64,000 nucleotides of DNA. Source: Streptomyces dysideae. GTDB lineage: Bacteria > Actinomycetota > Actinomycetes > Streptomycetales > Streptomycetaceae. A program made the translations under genes and the position numbers. Numbering within the stretch: the first letter of the stretch is position 1; the number at the start of each line of letters is the position of its first letter. The notes beneath the pieces are model-generated. The model was not told the origin of the DNA. It was given only the letters and a program-made list of their open reading frames with translations, and searched no databases. The stretch covers positions 140,115-204,114 of the forward strand of contig NZ_KQ949085.1 in the NCBI RefSeq assembly GCF_001514305.1, written 5' to 3'. Shown here one piece after another: positions 41,780 through 50,021 of this stretch.

Positions 41780-42763
41780 ATGACCACGACACACTCCGCC
41801 GAGGCCGGGGCGCCGCCCGAGGACGGGCTTCAAGCGCACTTCGACGCGACGATCGCGCGGGACCAGCGGATCGAACCGCGCGACTGGATGCCGGACGGCT
41901 ACCGCAAGACCCTCGTCCGGCAGATCGCGCAGCACGCGCACTCGGAGATCATCGGCATGCAGCCCGAGGGCGAGTGGATCACCAAGGCCCCGTCGCTGCG
42001 CCGCAAGGCCATCCTGTTCGCCAAGGTCCAGGACGAGGCCGGGCACGGGCTGTACCTGTACTCGGCGGCGGAGACGCTCGGCGCCGACCGCGCGGACCTC
42101 ACCGACCGGCTGATCGAGGGCCGCCAGAAGTACTCGTCGATCTTCAACTACCCGACGCTGAGCTTCGCCGACGTCGGCGTGATCGGCTGGTTCGTCGACG
42201 GCGCCGCGATCTGCAACCAGGTGCCCCTGTGCCGTAGCTCGTACGGCCCGTACGCGCGCGCGATGGTGCGGATCTGCAAGGAGGAGTCCTTCCACCAACG
42301 GCAGGGCTACGAACTGCTGATGACGATGATGCGCGGCACCGAGGAGCAGCGCGCCATGGTCCAGGACGCCGTCGACCGCTGGTGGTGGCCGTCCCTGATG
42401 ATGTTCGGTCCGCCCGACGACTCCTCGCCCAACTCGGCCCAGTCCATGGCCTGGAAGATCAAGCGGCACAGCAACGACGAACTGCGCCGGCGCTTCGTCG
42501 ACATGACCGTCCCGCAGGCGGAGAAGCTCGGCGTCACCCTGCCCGACCCCCAACTGCGCTGGAACGCCGAGCGCGGCCACCACGACTTCGGCACCCCCGA
42601 CTGGGACGAGCTGATGCGGGTCATCAAGGGCGGCGGCCCGTGCAACGCCCAGCGCATGGAACGGCGCCGCAGCGCCCACGAGGACGGCGCCTGGGTGCGG
42701 GAGGCGGCCACGGCCCACGCGGCCAAGCAGAGCGAGCGAGCCAAGAAGGAGACGGCGGCATGA
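41780..42763 (+). CDS. paaA: Phenylacetyl-CoA epoxidase catalytic subunit PaaA
   Basis: A 327-residue diiron-carboxylate oxygenase subunit. It forms the ring-1,2-epoxide of phenylacetyl-CoA with PaaBCE. Diiron ligand motifs are visible: KVQDEAGHGLYLYSA (E-x2-H, about residues 84-88) and CKEESFHQRQGYELL (E-x2-H, about 168-172). Other conserved blocks are MPDGYRKTLVRQIAQHAHSE and WKIKRHSNDELRRRFVD. ATG 41780 was chosen over in-frame upstream codons because it gives the usual N-terminus and leaves room for the operator. It overlaps paaB by ATGA, the first of a five-gene operon. Confidence 0.96.
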   Translation: MTTTHSAEAGAPPEDGLQAHFDATIARDQRIEPRDWMPDGYRKTLVRQIAQHAHSEIIGMQPEGEWITKAPSLRRKAILFAKVQDEAGHGLYLYSAAETLGADRADLTDRLIEGRQKYSSIFNYPTLSFADVGVIGWFVDGAAICNQVPLCRSSYGPYARAMVRICKEESFHQRQGYELLMTMMRGTEEQRAMVQDAVDRWWWPSLMMFGPPDDSSPNSAQSMAWKIKRHSNDELRRRFVDMTVPQAEKLGVTLPDPQLRWNAERGHHDFGTPDWDELMRVIKGGGPCNAQRMERRRSAHEDGAWVREAATAHAAKQSERAKKETAA

Positions 42764-43056
42764 CCGGGACGAGCAAGGCCGACTGGCCGCTGTACGAGGT
42801 GTTCGTGCGCGGCAAGCGCGGGCTCAACCACGTCCACGTGGGCTCGCTGCACGCGGCCGACGACGCCATGGCGCTCACCCACGCGCGCGACCTGTACACG
42901 CGGCGCAACGAGGGCGTGAGCATCTGGGTGGTGCGCAGCGAACACATCGCAGCCTCGACCCGCGACGAGAAGGACCCGTTCTTCGCGCCCAGCGCCGACA
43001 AGGTCTACCGCCATCCGACCTTCTACGACATCCCCGACGACGTCCCGCACATCTGA
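42760..43056 (+). CDS. paaB: Phenylacetyl-CoA epoxidase subunit PaaB
   Basis: A 98-residue structural subunit: WPLYEVFVRGKRGLNHVHVG, SLHAADDAMALTHARDLY, VSIWVVRSEHI and YRHPTFYDIPDDVPHI are standard PaaB segments. It stabilises the PaaAC core as part of the multicomponent epoxidase. Length is normal and the start overlaps the paaA stop. Confidence 0.96.
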   Translation: MTGTSKADWPLYEVFVRGKRGLNHVHVGSLHAADDAMALTHARDLYTRRNEGVSIWVVRSEHIAASTRDEKDPFFAPSADKVYRHPTFYDIPDDVPHI

Positions 43057-43065
43057 GGAGAGGGC

Positions 43066-43893
43066 ATGAGTGACGACCACGTCTACCTGACCCTCGCCGA
43101 GGGGCACGAGGACGACACCCGCTGGGCCTACGGCACCGGCTTCGAGGACCCCCTGCACGGCGTGGACACCACCGTGCCCGAGGGCATCGACACCGGCCGC
43201 CTCGCCGCCGACTGCGTGGCCCTCGCCGACGACGCCCTGGTCTCCGCCCAGCGCCTCGCCGAGTGGATCACCCGCGCCCCCGAGCTGGAGGAGGAGGTGG
43301 CGCTGGCCAACATCGGCCTCGACCTGCTCGGCCAGGCCCGCCTGCTCTACTCCCGCGCCGGCCAGGCCGACGGCACCGGCCGCGACGAGGACGCCTACGC
43401 CTACTTCCGTGACGCCGGCGACTTCCGCAACGTACGTCTCGCCGAACTGCCCAACGGGGACTTCGCGTTCTCGATCGTGCGGCTGCTGGTGCTGTCGAGC
43501 TGTCGGGTGGCGCACTTCCACCGGCTGACCTCGCACACGGACCCCGTCCTGGCGGCGATCGCCGCGAAGGGCGTCAAGGAGCTGACGTACCACCGGCAGT
43601 ACGCCGCGGAGTGGGCGGTGCGCCTGGGCGACGGCACGGAGGAGTCGCACCGCCGCATGCGCAGGGCCATGGACCAAGTCGCCCCCTACCTGGGCGAGTT
43701 GTTCACGACGTACGACGTGCGGGACGAGGTCGTCGCCGACCTGCGCCAGGTCACCGAGGCGGCCGGACTGCCCATGCCGGTGTACCGTCCGCTGCCCGGC
43801 GCGGGCCGCGACGGCGAACACACCGAGCATCTCGCCCCGCTGCTCGCCGAGTTGCAGGGCGTGGCGCGCGCCCACCCGGAGGCGACATGGTGA
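43066..43893 (+). CDS. paaC: Phenylacetyl-CoA epoxidase subunit PaaC
   Basis: A 275-residue ferritin-like subunit without a complete diiron site, as expected for PaaC, which pairs with PaaA. Marks include LADDALVSAQRLAEWITRAP, ANIGLDLLGQARLLYSRAG, FAFSIVRLLVLSSCRVAHF and KELTYHRQYAAEWAVRLGDG. A GAGGAGAGGGC ribosome site precedes the ATG. It overlaps paaD by 7 nt. Confidence 0.95.
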   Translation: MSDDHVYLTLAEGHEDDTRWAYGTGFEDPLHGVDTTVPEGIDTGRLAADCVALADDALVSAQRLAEWITRAPELEEEVALANIGLDLLGQARLLYSRAGQADGTGRDEDAYAYFRDAGDFRNVRLAELPNGDFAFSIVRLLVLSSCRVAHFHRLTSHTDPVLAAIAAKGVKELTYHRQYAAEWAVRLGDGTEESHRRMRRAMDQVAPYLGELFTTYDVRDEVVADLRQVTEAAGLPMPVYRPLPGAGRDGEHTEHLAPLLAELQGVARAHPEATW

Positions 43894-44396
43894 CGACCCT
43901 GCCGGATGCGCGGCACGCCCGGCATATCGCCGAGCAGGTGCCCGACCCCGAACTGCCCATGCTCACCCTCGCCGACCTGGGCGTCCTGCGGGACGTCGAG
44001 GTCACCGAGGACGGCACGGTGGTCGCAAGCCTCACCCCGACGTACTCGGGCTGCCCGGCGATGGCCGAGATGCGGGCGGACGTGGCCGCGCGGCTGCGGG
44101 ACGCCGGGTACCAGCGCGTGGAGATCCGCACGGTCCTCAACCCGCCCTGGACCAGCGACTGGATCACCCCGGCAGGCCGCCGCAAGCTCGCCCAGTACGG
44201 CATCGCCCCGCCCGGGCCCGCTCCTCGCGGCGGCCCTGTCCCTCTCGTCCTGTCCCCCACGCGGCACATGGTGTCCTGCCCCCGCTGCGGCTCGACGGAC
44301 ACGGAGGAGACCTCCCGCTTCGCCGCCACGTCCTGCAAGGCCCTGCGCCGCTGCCGCGCTTGCCGCGAGCCGTTCGAGCACGTCAAGGAGATCTGA
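43887..44396 (+). CDS. paaD: Phenylacetyl-CoA epoxidase maturation protein PaaD
   Basis: A 169-residue DUF59/MIP18-type protein. The N-terminal domain (VPDPELPMLTLADLGVLRDV, VASLTPTYSGCPAMAEM, with the conserved Cys) is the iron-sulfur assembly fold. The C-terminus carries a four-Cys module (CPRCGS, then SCKALRRCRACREPFEHVK). PaaD is required for cluster insertion into PaaE. ATG 43887 lies within the end of paaC; its stop overlaps paaE. Confidence 0.94.
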   Translation: MVTTLPDARHARHIAEQVPDPELPMLTLADLGVLRDVEVTEDGTVVASLTPTYSGCPAMAEMRADVAARLRDAGYQRVEIRTVLNPPWTSDWITPAGRRKLAQYGIAPPGPAPRGGPVPLVLSPTRHMVSCPRCGSTDTEETSRFAATSCKALRRCRACREPFEHVKEI

Positions 44397-45721
44397 TGAA
44401 AGGCCTGAGCGAAGAGCCGACGGGACGGCTGACGCCCGGCGTGACGGCACGGCCGTCGCCCGGCGCGGCGGCGCCGATCGGCTCCGGCGCGGCGGGGTCG
44501 GTCGCCTCTGGCTCGGCGGGGTCGGTCGGCGCCGGCCCGGTGGTGCCGGTCGCCTCCGGCTCGGCGGGACCGGCTGCCTCCGACTCGGCCGCGCCCACCG
44601 CCCCCGACCCGGCGGCGCCCACCGCGCTCACCACCCCCAGCCCGGCCACACGCCCCCGTCGCCGTCCGGCCTTCCGTCTCCTCCGTGTCGCCGCCGTACA
44701 GCCACTGTGCTCCGATGCGGTGGCCGTCAGTTTCGAGGTTCCGGTGGAGCTGGCCGAGGAGTTCGACTTCGCGCCGGGGCAGTCGCTGACCCTGCGGCGG
44801 GAGGTCGACGGGCGGGACGAGCGGCGGTCGTACTCGATCTGTTCGCCGGTCGGGGCCGTGCCGCGTATCGGTGTGCGGGTGGTGCCGGGCGGGCTGTTCT
44901 CGTCGTGGCTCGTCGACGAGGTGCGTCCCGGTGACAGCGTCGAAGTCATGGGCCCCACCGGCGCCTTCACCCCCGACCTCACCGCCCCCGGCCACCACGT
45001 GCTGATCGCGGCCGGCTCCGGCATCACCCCCATGGTGTCCATCGCCGAGTCCGTCCTGGCAGCCGGTTCCCGCTCGACCGTCACCCTCTTCTACGGCAAC
45101 CGCCGCACCGACACCGTGATGTTCGCCGACGAGCTGGCCGACCTGAAGGACCTCTACCCGACCCGGTTCCAGCTCGCCCACGTCCTGTCCCGCGAACCCC
45201 GCGAGGCCGAGGTGCTCTCCGGCCGCCTGGACGCAGACCGGCTCACGGCGCTCGTCGACGCGCTGGTCGACATACCGACCGCCGACCACTGGTGGCTGTG
45301 CGGCCCGCACGGCATGGTCCGGGACGCCCGGCGCGTGCTCGGCGAACTCGGCGTACCCGCAGACCGCGTTCACCAGGAGCTGTTCTACGCCGACGACGAG
45401 CCCGTGCGGGAGGTCCACCACGAGGAGACCGGCCCCGAAGGACCCGTCAGCCAGGTCACCATCACCCTCGACGGCCGCTCCACGACGTCCACGCTCTCCC
45501 GGGAGCGGAGCATCCTCGACGGCGCCCAACGGACCCGCCCGGACCTGCCGTTCGCCTGCAAGGGCGGCGTCTGCGGCACCTGCCGTGCCCTGGTCACCGA
45601 CGGCAAGGCCGACATGCGCCGCAACTTCGCCCTCGAACCGGCCGAGGTGGACGCGGGCTACGTCCTGACCTGCCAGTCGTATCCCGTCTCCGAGACGCTG
45701 ACGGTCGACTACGACAGCTGA
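44396..45721 (+). CDS. paaE: Phenylacetyl-CoA epoxidase reductase PaaE with long low-complexity N-terminus
   Basis: A 441-residue NADPH reductase: FAD-binding RRSYSICSPVG (about residue 144), NAD-binding GSGITPMVSIAESVL, and a plant-type 2Fe-2S domain with CKGGVCGTC (about 388-396) and LTCQSYP. It passes electrons to PaaA. PaaE is usually about 350-370 residues. Here ~80 extra N-terminal residues are Ala/Gly/Ser/Pro-rich, encoded by imperfect 24-bp repeats (GSAGSVASGSAG-like). The conserved reductase begins at FRLLRVAAVQPLCSDAVAVS. GTG/ATG starts within the extension exist, but ATG 44396 overlaps the paaD stop (TGATG) and is likely real. Confidence 0.93.
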   Translation: MKGLSEEPTGRLTPGVTARPSPGAAAPIGSGAAGSVASGSAGSVGAGPVVPVASGSAGPAASDSAAPTAPDPAAPTALTTPSPATRPRRRPAFRLLRVAAVQPLCSDAVAVSFEVPVELAEEFDFAPGQSLTLRREVDGRDERRSYSICSPVGAVPRIGVRVVPGGLFSSWLVDEVRPGDSVEVMGPTGAFTPDLTAPGHHVLIAAGSGITPMVSIAESVLAAGSRSTVTLFYGNRRTDTVMFADELADLKDLYPTRFQLAHVLSREPREAEVLSGRLDADRLTALVDALVDIPTADHWWLCGPHGMVRDARRVLGELGVPADRVHQELFYADDEPVREVHHEETGPEGPVSQVTITLDGRSTTSTLSRERSILDGAQRTRPDLPFACKGGVCGTCRALVTDGKADMRRNFALEPAEVDAGYVLTCQSYPVSETLTVDYDS

Positions 45722-45742
45722 GCCACGGCCGTACGAAACGAA

Positions 45743-45770
45743 AGACCTCCGGCGGGACAGCCGGAGGTCT
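45743..45770. terminator. Terminator between convergent paaE and the TerD-like gene
   Basis: A perfect 11-bp stem (AGACCTCCGGC / GCCGGAGGTCT) with a 6-nt loop GGGACA, 21 nt past the paaE stop. It is positioned to end both converging transcripts. Confidence 0.85.
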
Positions 45771-45862
45771 CAAGTCGGCGGCGAGGAAAGCGAAAGGGCT
45801 GGATTCAAGGAGGATTTGAGAAGGAAGCCCCTTCATGGCCTCGCCACGGCCAACGTTAGCAG

Positions 45863-48034
45863 TCAGGCCGGGATCAGGTCGCGCAGATTTTCGGGCGTGA
45901 GGATCCGCGACTCGGGATGCAGCCCGTCGGGACGCTGCAGGCCGATGTAGGTGACCGGACCCTCAGGGACGGTCTCCCCGTCCCACACCGTCGTGGCCGT
46001 CGCCCCGCCGGCCATCAGCTCGGTGAGGTACCGCACCGTGAGCTGCTCACGCTCGACGATGCCGCGCACCAGCATCGCCACCGACACCCGGTTGCCCTCG
46101 ACCCGGTTGGCCGACGGGTTGCCCTTGAGGTACAGGTGCAGCCACTTGGCCCGCCACCGCCCGTCGGACCCGCGCAGGAACACCAGCGGCAGCGCGACCC
46201 GCCCGGGACCCCGCAGGTCCGACTTCATCCGCACCGTGCGCGGCTCGAACGGACGCCCCTTCTGCTCGCCCTCCCGCAGCATGAACCCGAAGAACGACTC
46301 CGCGACCTCCTCGAAGCCCTCCCCGGAGAAGAGGTTGACCTGCGGCACGATGAACGCGCCGCGCACGGCACCGAGGCGCAGGTTGATGAACTCCGAGGCC
46401 CCGTCGGGCGCTTCGGTGATGTCACCGGAGTGCTCGCCGTCGACGTCGGTGAGATGGGTGTACGACAGCCAGGACACCGTCCGGTAGCCGGCGTCCAGCA
46501 TCAGCGCCGACAGGTCGTAGTCGGTGTCACGGCTGGTCTGCTTCCAGTACACGAAGAACCGCAGCAGCTCACCGTCGACCGGCGACACCGACCCGCGCGG
46601 CAGCACCCCGAGGCCGGCCGCGGTCGCCTTGCCGCTCAGCGGCAGCGCGACGTCCAGGACGTCCGGGTCGATCAGCAGATGACCGGGGTCCGGGAGCCGC
46701 CGCCGTATCTCCGCGTCGAACGCGGTGATCAGACGCTTGCGCTCGGCCGGCGGCACGGGCGGACGCGTGTCCTCGGCGACCCAGGCACGGCCGAGGCGGT
46801 TGACGAAGACCCGGCGCTCGCCGGTCTCCTCGCCACGGTTGTGCAGATGCTCACGCACCGACAGCACCACCCGGCCGGCCACCTCGGGAGCGACCCGCTC
46901 GGCGACGGCCACGACGGCGTTGCGCTCCTCCTGCGTCAGGGCAGCGCGCAGCAGCCGGTCCAGCGAGCGGAACAGCCTGCCCGGCGCGGACTCCAGCAGC
47001 TTCACCGCGCCCGTGATGTCGTTCCTGCCGAGCAGCTCCTCGACCCGGCTGTCGAAGGAGCGCGCCTCCTTCTCGCCCCGGGCGACCGCGAACACGTCGG
47101 CGGAGTGCGGCCACCGCGGGTACTCGTGCGGGTGCAGCCGCTCACCGAGCCGCTTCCACGCCTCGCGGTGCACGGCGACGTCACTGAGCTTGGCGGGCGC
47201 CGCGGCGACGACCGAGTCGAGGCCCGCGAGCAGCGCGCGGCGCACCGGACGGGACAGCCCCCGGAACCGCGTCGGCTCCCCGAGGGTCACATCGCCGTCG
47301 GACAGCGCGCACGCCAGCCGCAGCACATCGGTCACCGTGTCCAGCAACAGCCCGGAACCGGCTTCCAGCCGGGCCCGGTTGACGACGGCACGGTTCTCCC
47401 GCACCGGGATCGCCTCGGGCTGCGGCCCGTGCGCGCAGTGCCCGGCGAGGACCGCCAGATCCCGCAGCGCCTCCTCGCCCAGCGGCGTGCTGCTGCCCGC
47501 CAACGCCAGGTACAGCGCCGTGAGTTCGTCCTCGGCGGCACCGCCCAGGTGGAGGGCCGTCATACGGTCGCCCGCCGCGGCGATCAGCTCGTCGTGGGCG
47601 GCGAGCATCTCCTCGTAGGTGTGCTGGTAGCGGCCGTACGACGGGAGCGTCAGCAGGTTCACCACACCCTCGCTCAGCTGCTCCAGCGTGCCCGCGCGCG
47701 TCGCGTCGTCGGCGAGCGCCTCGGAGATGCACCGCATCCAGAAGTCGAAGGTGTCCGGCACGTTCGCCGGGAAGTCGATGAAGTACGCGTTGTGCCGGAC
47801 GCGGTCGCCGACCATCGCGCGGACGGTGCCCAGCGTGCGGACGGCGGTGAAGACGACCGTGCCCTCGGACAGCCCCGACAGCCGTTCCAGCAGCTCCGCC
47901 GAGAGCTTGAAGCCCACGGACATCAGCGCGGCGTCGAACTGCCGTGCCGCGACGGCGCCTTCCCCCACGGGGCCCGTGGGGGAGGAGAGACGGTGGGTGT
48001 GCCGGATGACCAGCGGTTCGAGACGGTGGACCAT
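45863..48034 (-). CDS. Large TerD-domain protein of the tellurium-resistance superfamily
   Basis: A 723-residue cytosolic protein. The C-terminal part (about residues 490-640) has TerD/CABP-fold features: TDYDLSALMLDAGYRTVSWL, HLTDVDGEHSGDITEAPDGA, SEFINLRLGAV. The N-terminal ~450 residues are helical and unassigned (AYFIDFPANVPDTFDFWMRC, LLTLPSYGRYQHTYEEMLAA). Such large TerD proteins are common singletons in Streptomyces; TerD domains bind calcium and are linked to stress, but a specific role is unknown. ATG 48034 is preferred because GGGAG stands 10 nt upstream; an in-frame start at 48100 is less likely. A 23-bp perfect palindrome is embedded near the N-terminus. Confidence 0.8.
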   Translation of the reverse strand: MVHRLEPLVIRHTHRLSSPTGPVGEGAVAARQFDAALMSVGFKLSAELLERLSGLSEGTVVFTAVRTLGTVRAMVGDRVRHNAYFIDFPANVPDTFDFWMRCISEALADDATRAGTLEQLSEGVVNLLTLPSYGRYQHTYEEMLAAHDELIAAAGDRMTALHLGGAAEDELTALYLALAGSSTPLGEEALRDLAVLAGHCAHGPQPEAIPVRENRAVVNRARLEAGSGLLLDTVTDVLRLACALSDGDVTLGEPTRFRGLSRPVRRALLAGLDSVVAAAPAKLSDVAVHREAWKRLGERLHPHEYPRWPHSADVFAVARGEKEARSFDSRVEELLGRNDITGAVKLLESAPGRLFRSLDRLLRAALTQEERNAVVAVAERVAPEVAGRVVLSVREHLHNRGEETGERRVFVNRLGRAWVAEDTRPPVPPAERKRLITAFDAEIRRRLPDPGHLLIDPDVLDVALPLSGKATAAGLGVLPRGSVSPVDGELLRFFVYWKQTSRDTDYDLSALMLDAGYRTVSWLSYTHLTDVDGEHSGDITEAPDGASEFINLRLGAVRGAFIVPQVNLFSGEGFEEVAESFFGFMLREGEQKGRPFEPRTVRMKSDLRGPGRVALPLVFLRGSDGRWRAKWLHLYLKGNPSANRVEGNRVSVAMLVRGIVEREQLTVRYLTELMAGGATATTVWDGETVPEGPVTYIGLQRPDGLHPESRILTPENLRDLIPA
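47961..47983. repeat. 23-bp perfect palindrome inside the TerD-like gene
   Basis: TCCCCCACGGG-G-CCCGTGGGGGA, flanked by CCT and GGAG like the longer palindromes at 34468 and 50310. It encodes SPTGPVGEG near residue 15 of the protein. It may be a short relative of that repeat family. Confidence 0.7.
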
Positions 48035-48217
48035 TCCGGCATGCTCCCAGAGCGGTACACGCGGGCGCATTCGGGTTTTTCCGGCGTGCGGTGAGCACAC
48101 GGGCGGACGCGCTGTCCGTTCTCACCGGCCGCGGCCGACGCGCGAGGGACGGGCAACCTGAAACGTCGGCAGCCGGGCGGTCCGGTCCGTGATGTTCCGT
48201 GTGGGGAGAGGGGAGCC

Positions 48218-48490
48218 ATGACGTCGTCCATGCGGTCGGCCGATGCACAGCCGCAGCCGGTGCTGGGTCCGCCGGCACCTGTCGCGGTCTTCCTGGTGGT
48301 CACGATCGAGCCGGGCGGTGAACCCGCCGTGCGCGACCTGCCGGCCGGGCCCGCGGGACTCGTGCGAGCCGTCGGCTTCCCCAGCCCCGACGGTGGCCTG
48401 TGCTGCGTCGCCGGGGTCGGATCACCGGCCTGGGACCGGCTGCTCACCGGTCCACACCCCCAGGAACTGCATCCCTTCCGGGAGTTGGCG
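48218..48490 (+). pseudogene. 5' fragment of a Dyp-type peroxidase gene
   Basis: From ATG 48218, with GGGGAG upstream, the first ~90 codons match the start of Dyp-type haem peroxidases: QPVLGPPAPVAVFLVVTIEP, GEPAVRDLPAGPAGLVRAVG, LCCVAGVGSPAWDRLLTGP, PQELHPFRELA. Homology stops abruptly near 48490 and the frame then runs into an unrelated fragment and stops at 48526. The haem-binding and catalytic part is missing. Confidence 0.8.
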
Positions 48491-48735
48491 CGACCGCGGC
48501 GGCGGTCTTCATCCCGACCGCCCTGATCGCCTTCGCCCTCTCCGCCCGGGGCCGCCTCCTCACCGCCCGCTTCTGGCTGTGCCCGGCGGGCCGGCTCCCC
48601 TGGCGCCTGATGGCATTCCTCGCCTGGGCGCACGAGCGGGGCGTGTTGCGTCAGGCCGGGGCCGTGTACCAGCTCCGGCACGCACGGCTGCAGGAACGGC
48701 TCGTCTCAGGACGGCTTGACGGTCAGGAGCCCTGA
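48484..48735 (+). pseudogene. 3' fragment of a large membrane/NACHT-type NTPase gene
   Basis: In the +1 frame relative to the peroxidase fragment, the sequence reads RFWLCPAGRLPWRLMAFLAW, AHERGVLRQAGAVYQLRHAR, LQERLVSG. This matches the C-terminal end of large Streptomyces NACHT-like membrane proteins (LPWRLM...GVLRQ.GAVYQFRH..LQ). No upstream part of such a gene exists here. The joint between the two remnants marks an old deletion. Its stop overlaps the end of the converging DUF5997 gene. Confidence 0.7.
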
Positions 48736-49124
48736 GCCGCGCGCTCGGCCTTCTCGGCGTGCTGCTTCTTGATGCGGGCCGTCTCCTTGCGGACCTCGGC
48801 CTGCGTGGCGCGCTCCTTCTGCAGCCACTCGGGGCTCTCCTGCTTGAGCGCCTCGATCTGCTCGGTGGTGAGCGGCTCCGTGATGCCGCCCCGGGCCAGG
48901 CCCGAGATGGAGATGCCCAGCTTGGCCGCGACCACCGGACGCGGGTGCGGGCCGTCGGCGCGCAGCGTGCGCAGCCACGCCGGCGGGTCCGCCTGCAGCG
49001 CGTTCAGCTCGGCGCGCGTGACGACGCCCTCCTGGAACTCGGCGGGGGTGGCCTCGAGGTACACACCCAGCTTCTTCGCCGCGGTCGCGGGCTTCATCGT
49101 CTGGGTGTTCTGGTGCGACGTCAT
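48723..49124 (-). CDS. DUF5997 family protein
   Basis: A 133-residue soluble protein: KPATAAKKLGVYLEATPAEF, RAELNALQADPPAWLRTL, HPRPVVAAKLGISISGLARG and TEPLTTEQIEALKQESPEWL, a conserved actinobacterial family of unknown function with a helix-turn-helix-like middle (VVAAKLGISISGLARGG). The start at 49124 gives MTSHQNTQT; a second Met nine codons in is possible. It is divergent from the LysR-effector-domain protein, and this pairing is common in Streptomyces, so the two may act together. Confidence 0.82.
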   Translation of the reverse strand: MTSHQNTQTMKPATAAKKLGVYLEATPAEFQEGVVTRAELNALQADPPAWLRTLRADGPHPRPVVAAKLGISISGLARGGITEPLTTEQIEALKQESPEWLQKERATQAEVRKETARIKKQHAEKAERAAQGS

Positions 49125-49170
49125 GGTGCCAAGGGTATCGACTGGGCGAACCGCCGCCGACCACGGCCGG

Positions 49171-49176
49171 TAACCT
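49171..49176 (+). promoter_or_regulatory. -10-like box of a probably leaderless transcript
   Basis: TAACCT ends 6 nt before the GTG start at 49183 and there is no ribosome binding site in between, the layout of leaderless Streptomyces mRNAs. Confidence 0.45.
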
Positions 49177-49182
49177 GGCCAG

Positions 49183-49935
49183 GTGACAGGCTCGGAAGTA
49201 CCTTCTTCGTTCCGGCTGGCGTACGTCCCGGGAGTGACACCCTCGAAGTGGGTGCGGACCTGGAACGAGCGCTTCCCCGACGTCCCCCTGACCCTCCACG
49301 CGGTCACCGCCGCCGAGGCGCCCGAGGTGCTGCGGGACGGCGCCGCCGACGTCGGCCTCGTACGGCTGCCGGTCGACCGTACGGTCTTCAGCGCGATCCC
49401 CCTCTACACCGAGACCACGGTCGTCGTGGTCCCCAAGGACCACGTCATCGCGGCGGTCGAAGAGGTGACCTGCGAGGACCTGGCCGACGAGGTCGTCTTC
49501 CACCCCCTCGACGACGTCCTCGACTGGGAACGGCCACCGGGAGAGCCCGCCTTCGAGCGCCCCGCGACCACGGCGGACGCCGTCGAGCTGGTCGCGGCGG
49601 GCGTGGGCCTGCTCGTCGTACCCCAGTCGCTGGCCCGTCTCCACCACCGCAAGGACCTCACGTACCGGACGGTCGTGGACGCCCCGCAGTCGAGCATCGC
49701 CCTGTCCTGGCCGGAGGACGCGACCACCGACCAGGTCGACGACTTCATCGGCATCGTCCGCGGCCGCACGGCCAACAGCACCCGAGGCCGCACGGCACCG
49801 CCCGCCCCGGACAAGCCGAAGCGCAAGCAGCCCACCGGCCAGCCCCGCAAGCCGACCGCAGGAAAGAGCCACCGCGGCGGCTCCGGCGGTCCGAAGGGCG
49901 CCGCCCGACGAGGCAAGCCCCGCAAGCGGTCGTAG
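49183..49935 (+). CDS. Free-standing LysR-type effector-binding domain protein
   Basis: A 250-residue protein equal to the C-terminal co-inducer domain of LysR regulators (FRLAYVPGVTPSKWVRTWNE, GAADVGLVRLPVDRTVFSAI, TTADAVELVAAGVGLLVVPQ) but without the N-terminal DNA-binding domain. The last ~70 residues are a basic Lys/Arg/Pro/Gly tail (DKPKRKQPTGQPRKP, GAARRGKPRKRS) that could bind nucleic acid. It may bind a ligand and work with the divergent DUF5997 protein, which has an HTH-like stretch. GTG 49183 appears leaderless. Confidence 0.8.
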   Translation: MTGSEVPSSFRLAYVPGVTPSKWVRTWNERFPDVPLTLHAVTAAEAPEVLRDGAADVGLVRLPVDRTVFSAIPLYTETTVVVVPKDHVIAAVEEVTCEDLADEVVFHPLDDVLDWERPPGEPAFERPATTADAVELVAAGVGLLVVPQSLARLHHRKDLTYRTVVDAPQSSIALSWPEDATTDQVDDFIGIVRGRTANSTRGRTAPPAPDKPKRKQPTGQPRKPTAGKSHRGGSGGPKGAARRGKPRKRS

Positions 49936-50021
49936 GCGCCCGGACGACTGGCACAGCCGGGCCGCGATCGTCGTGTGTCACCGGCGCCTGCGCGCTCGAC
50001 CCTGACCTGCGGGCCCGCCCC

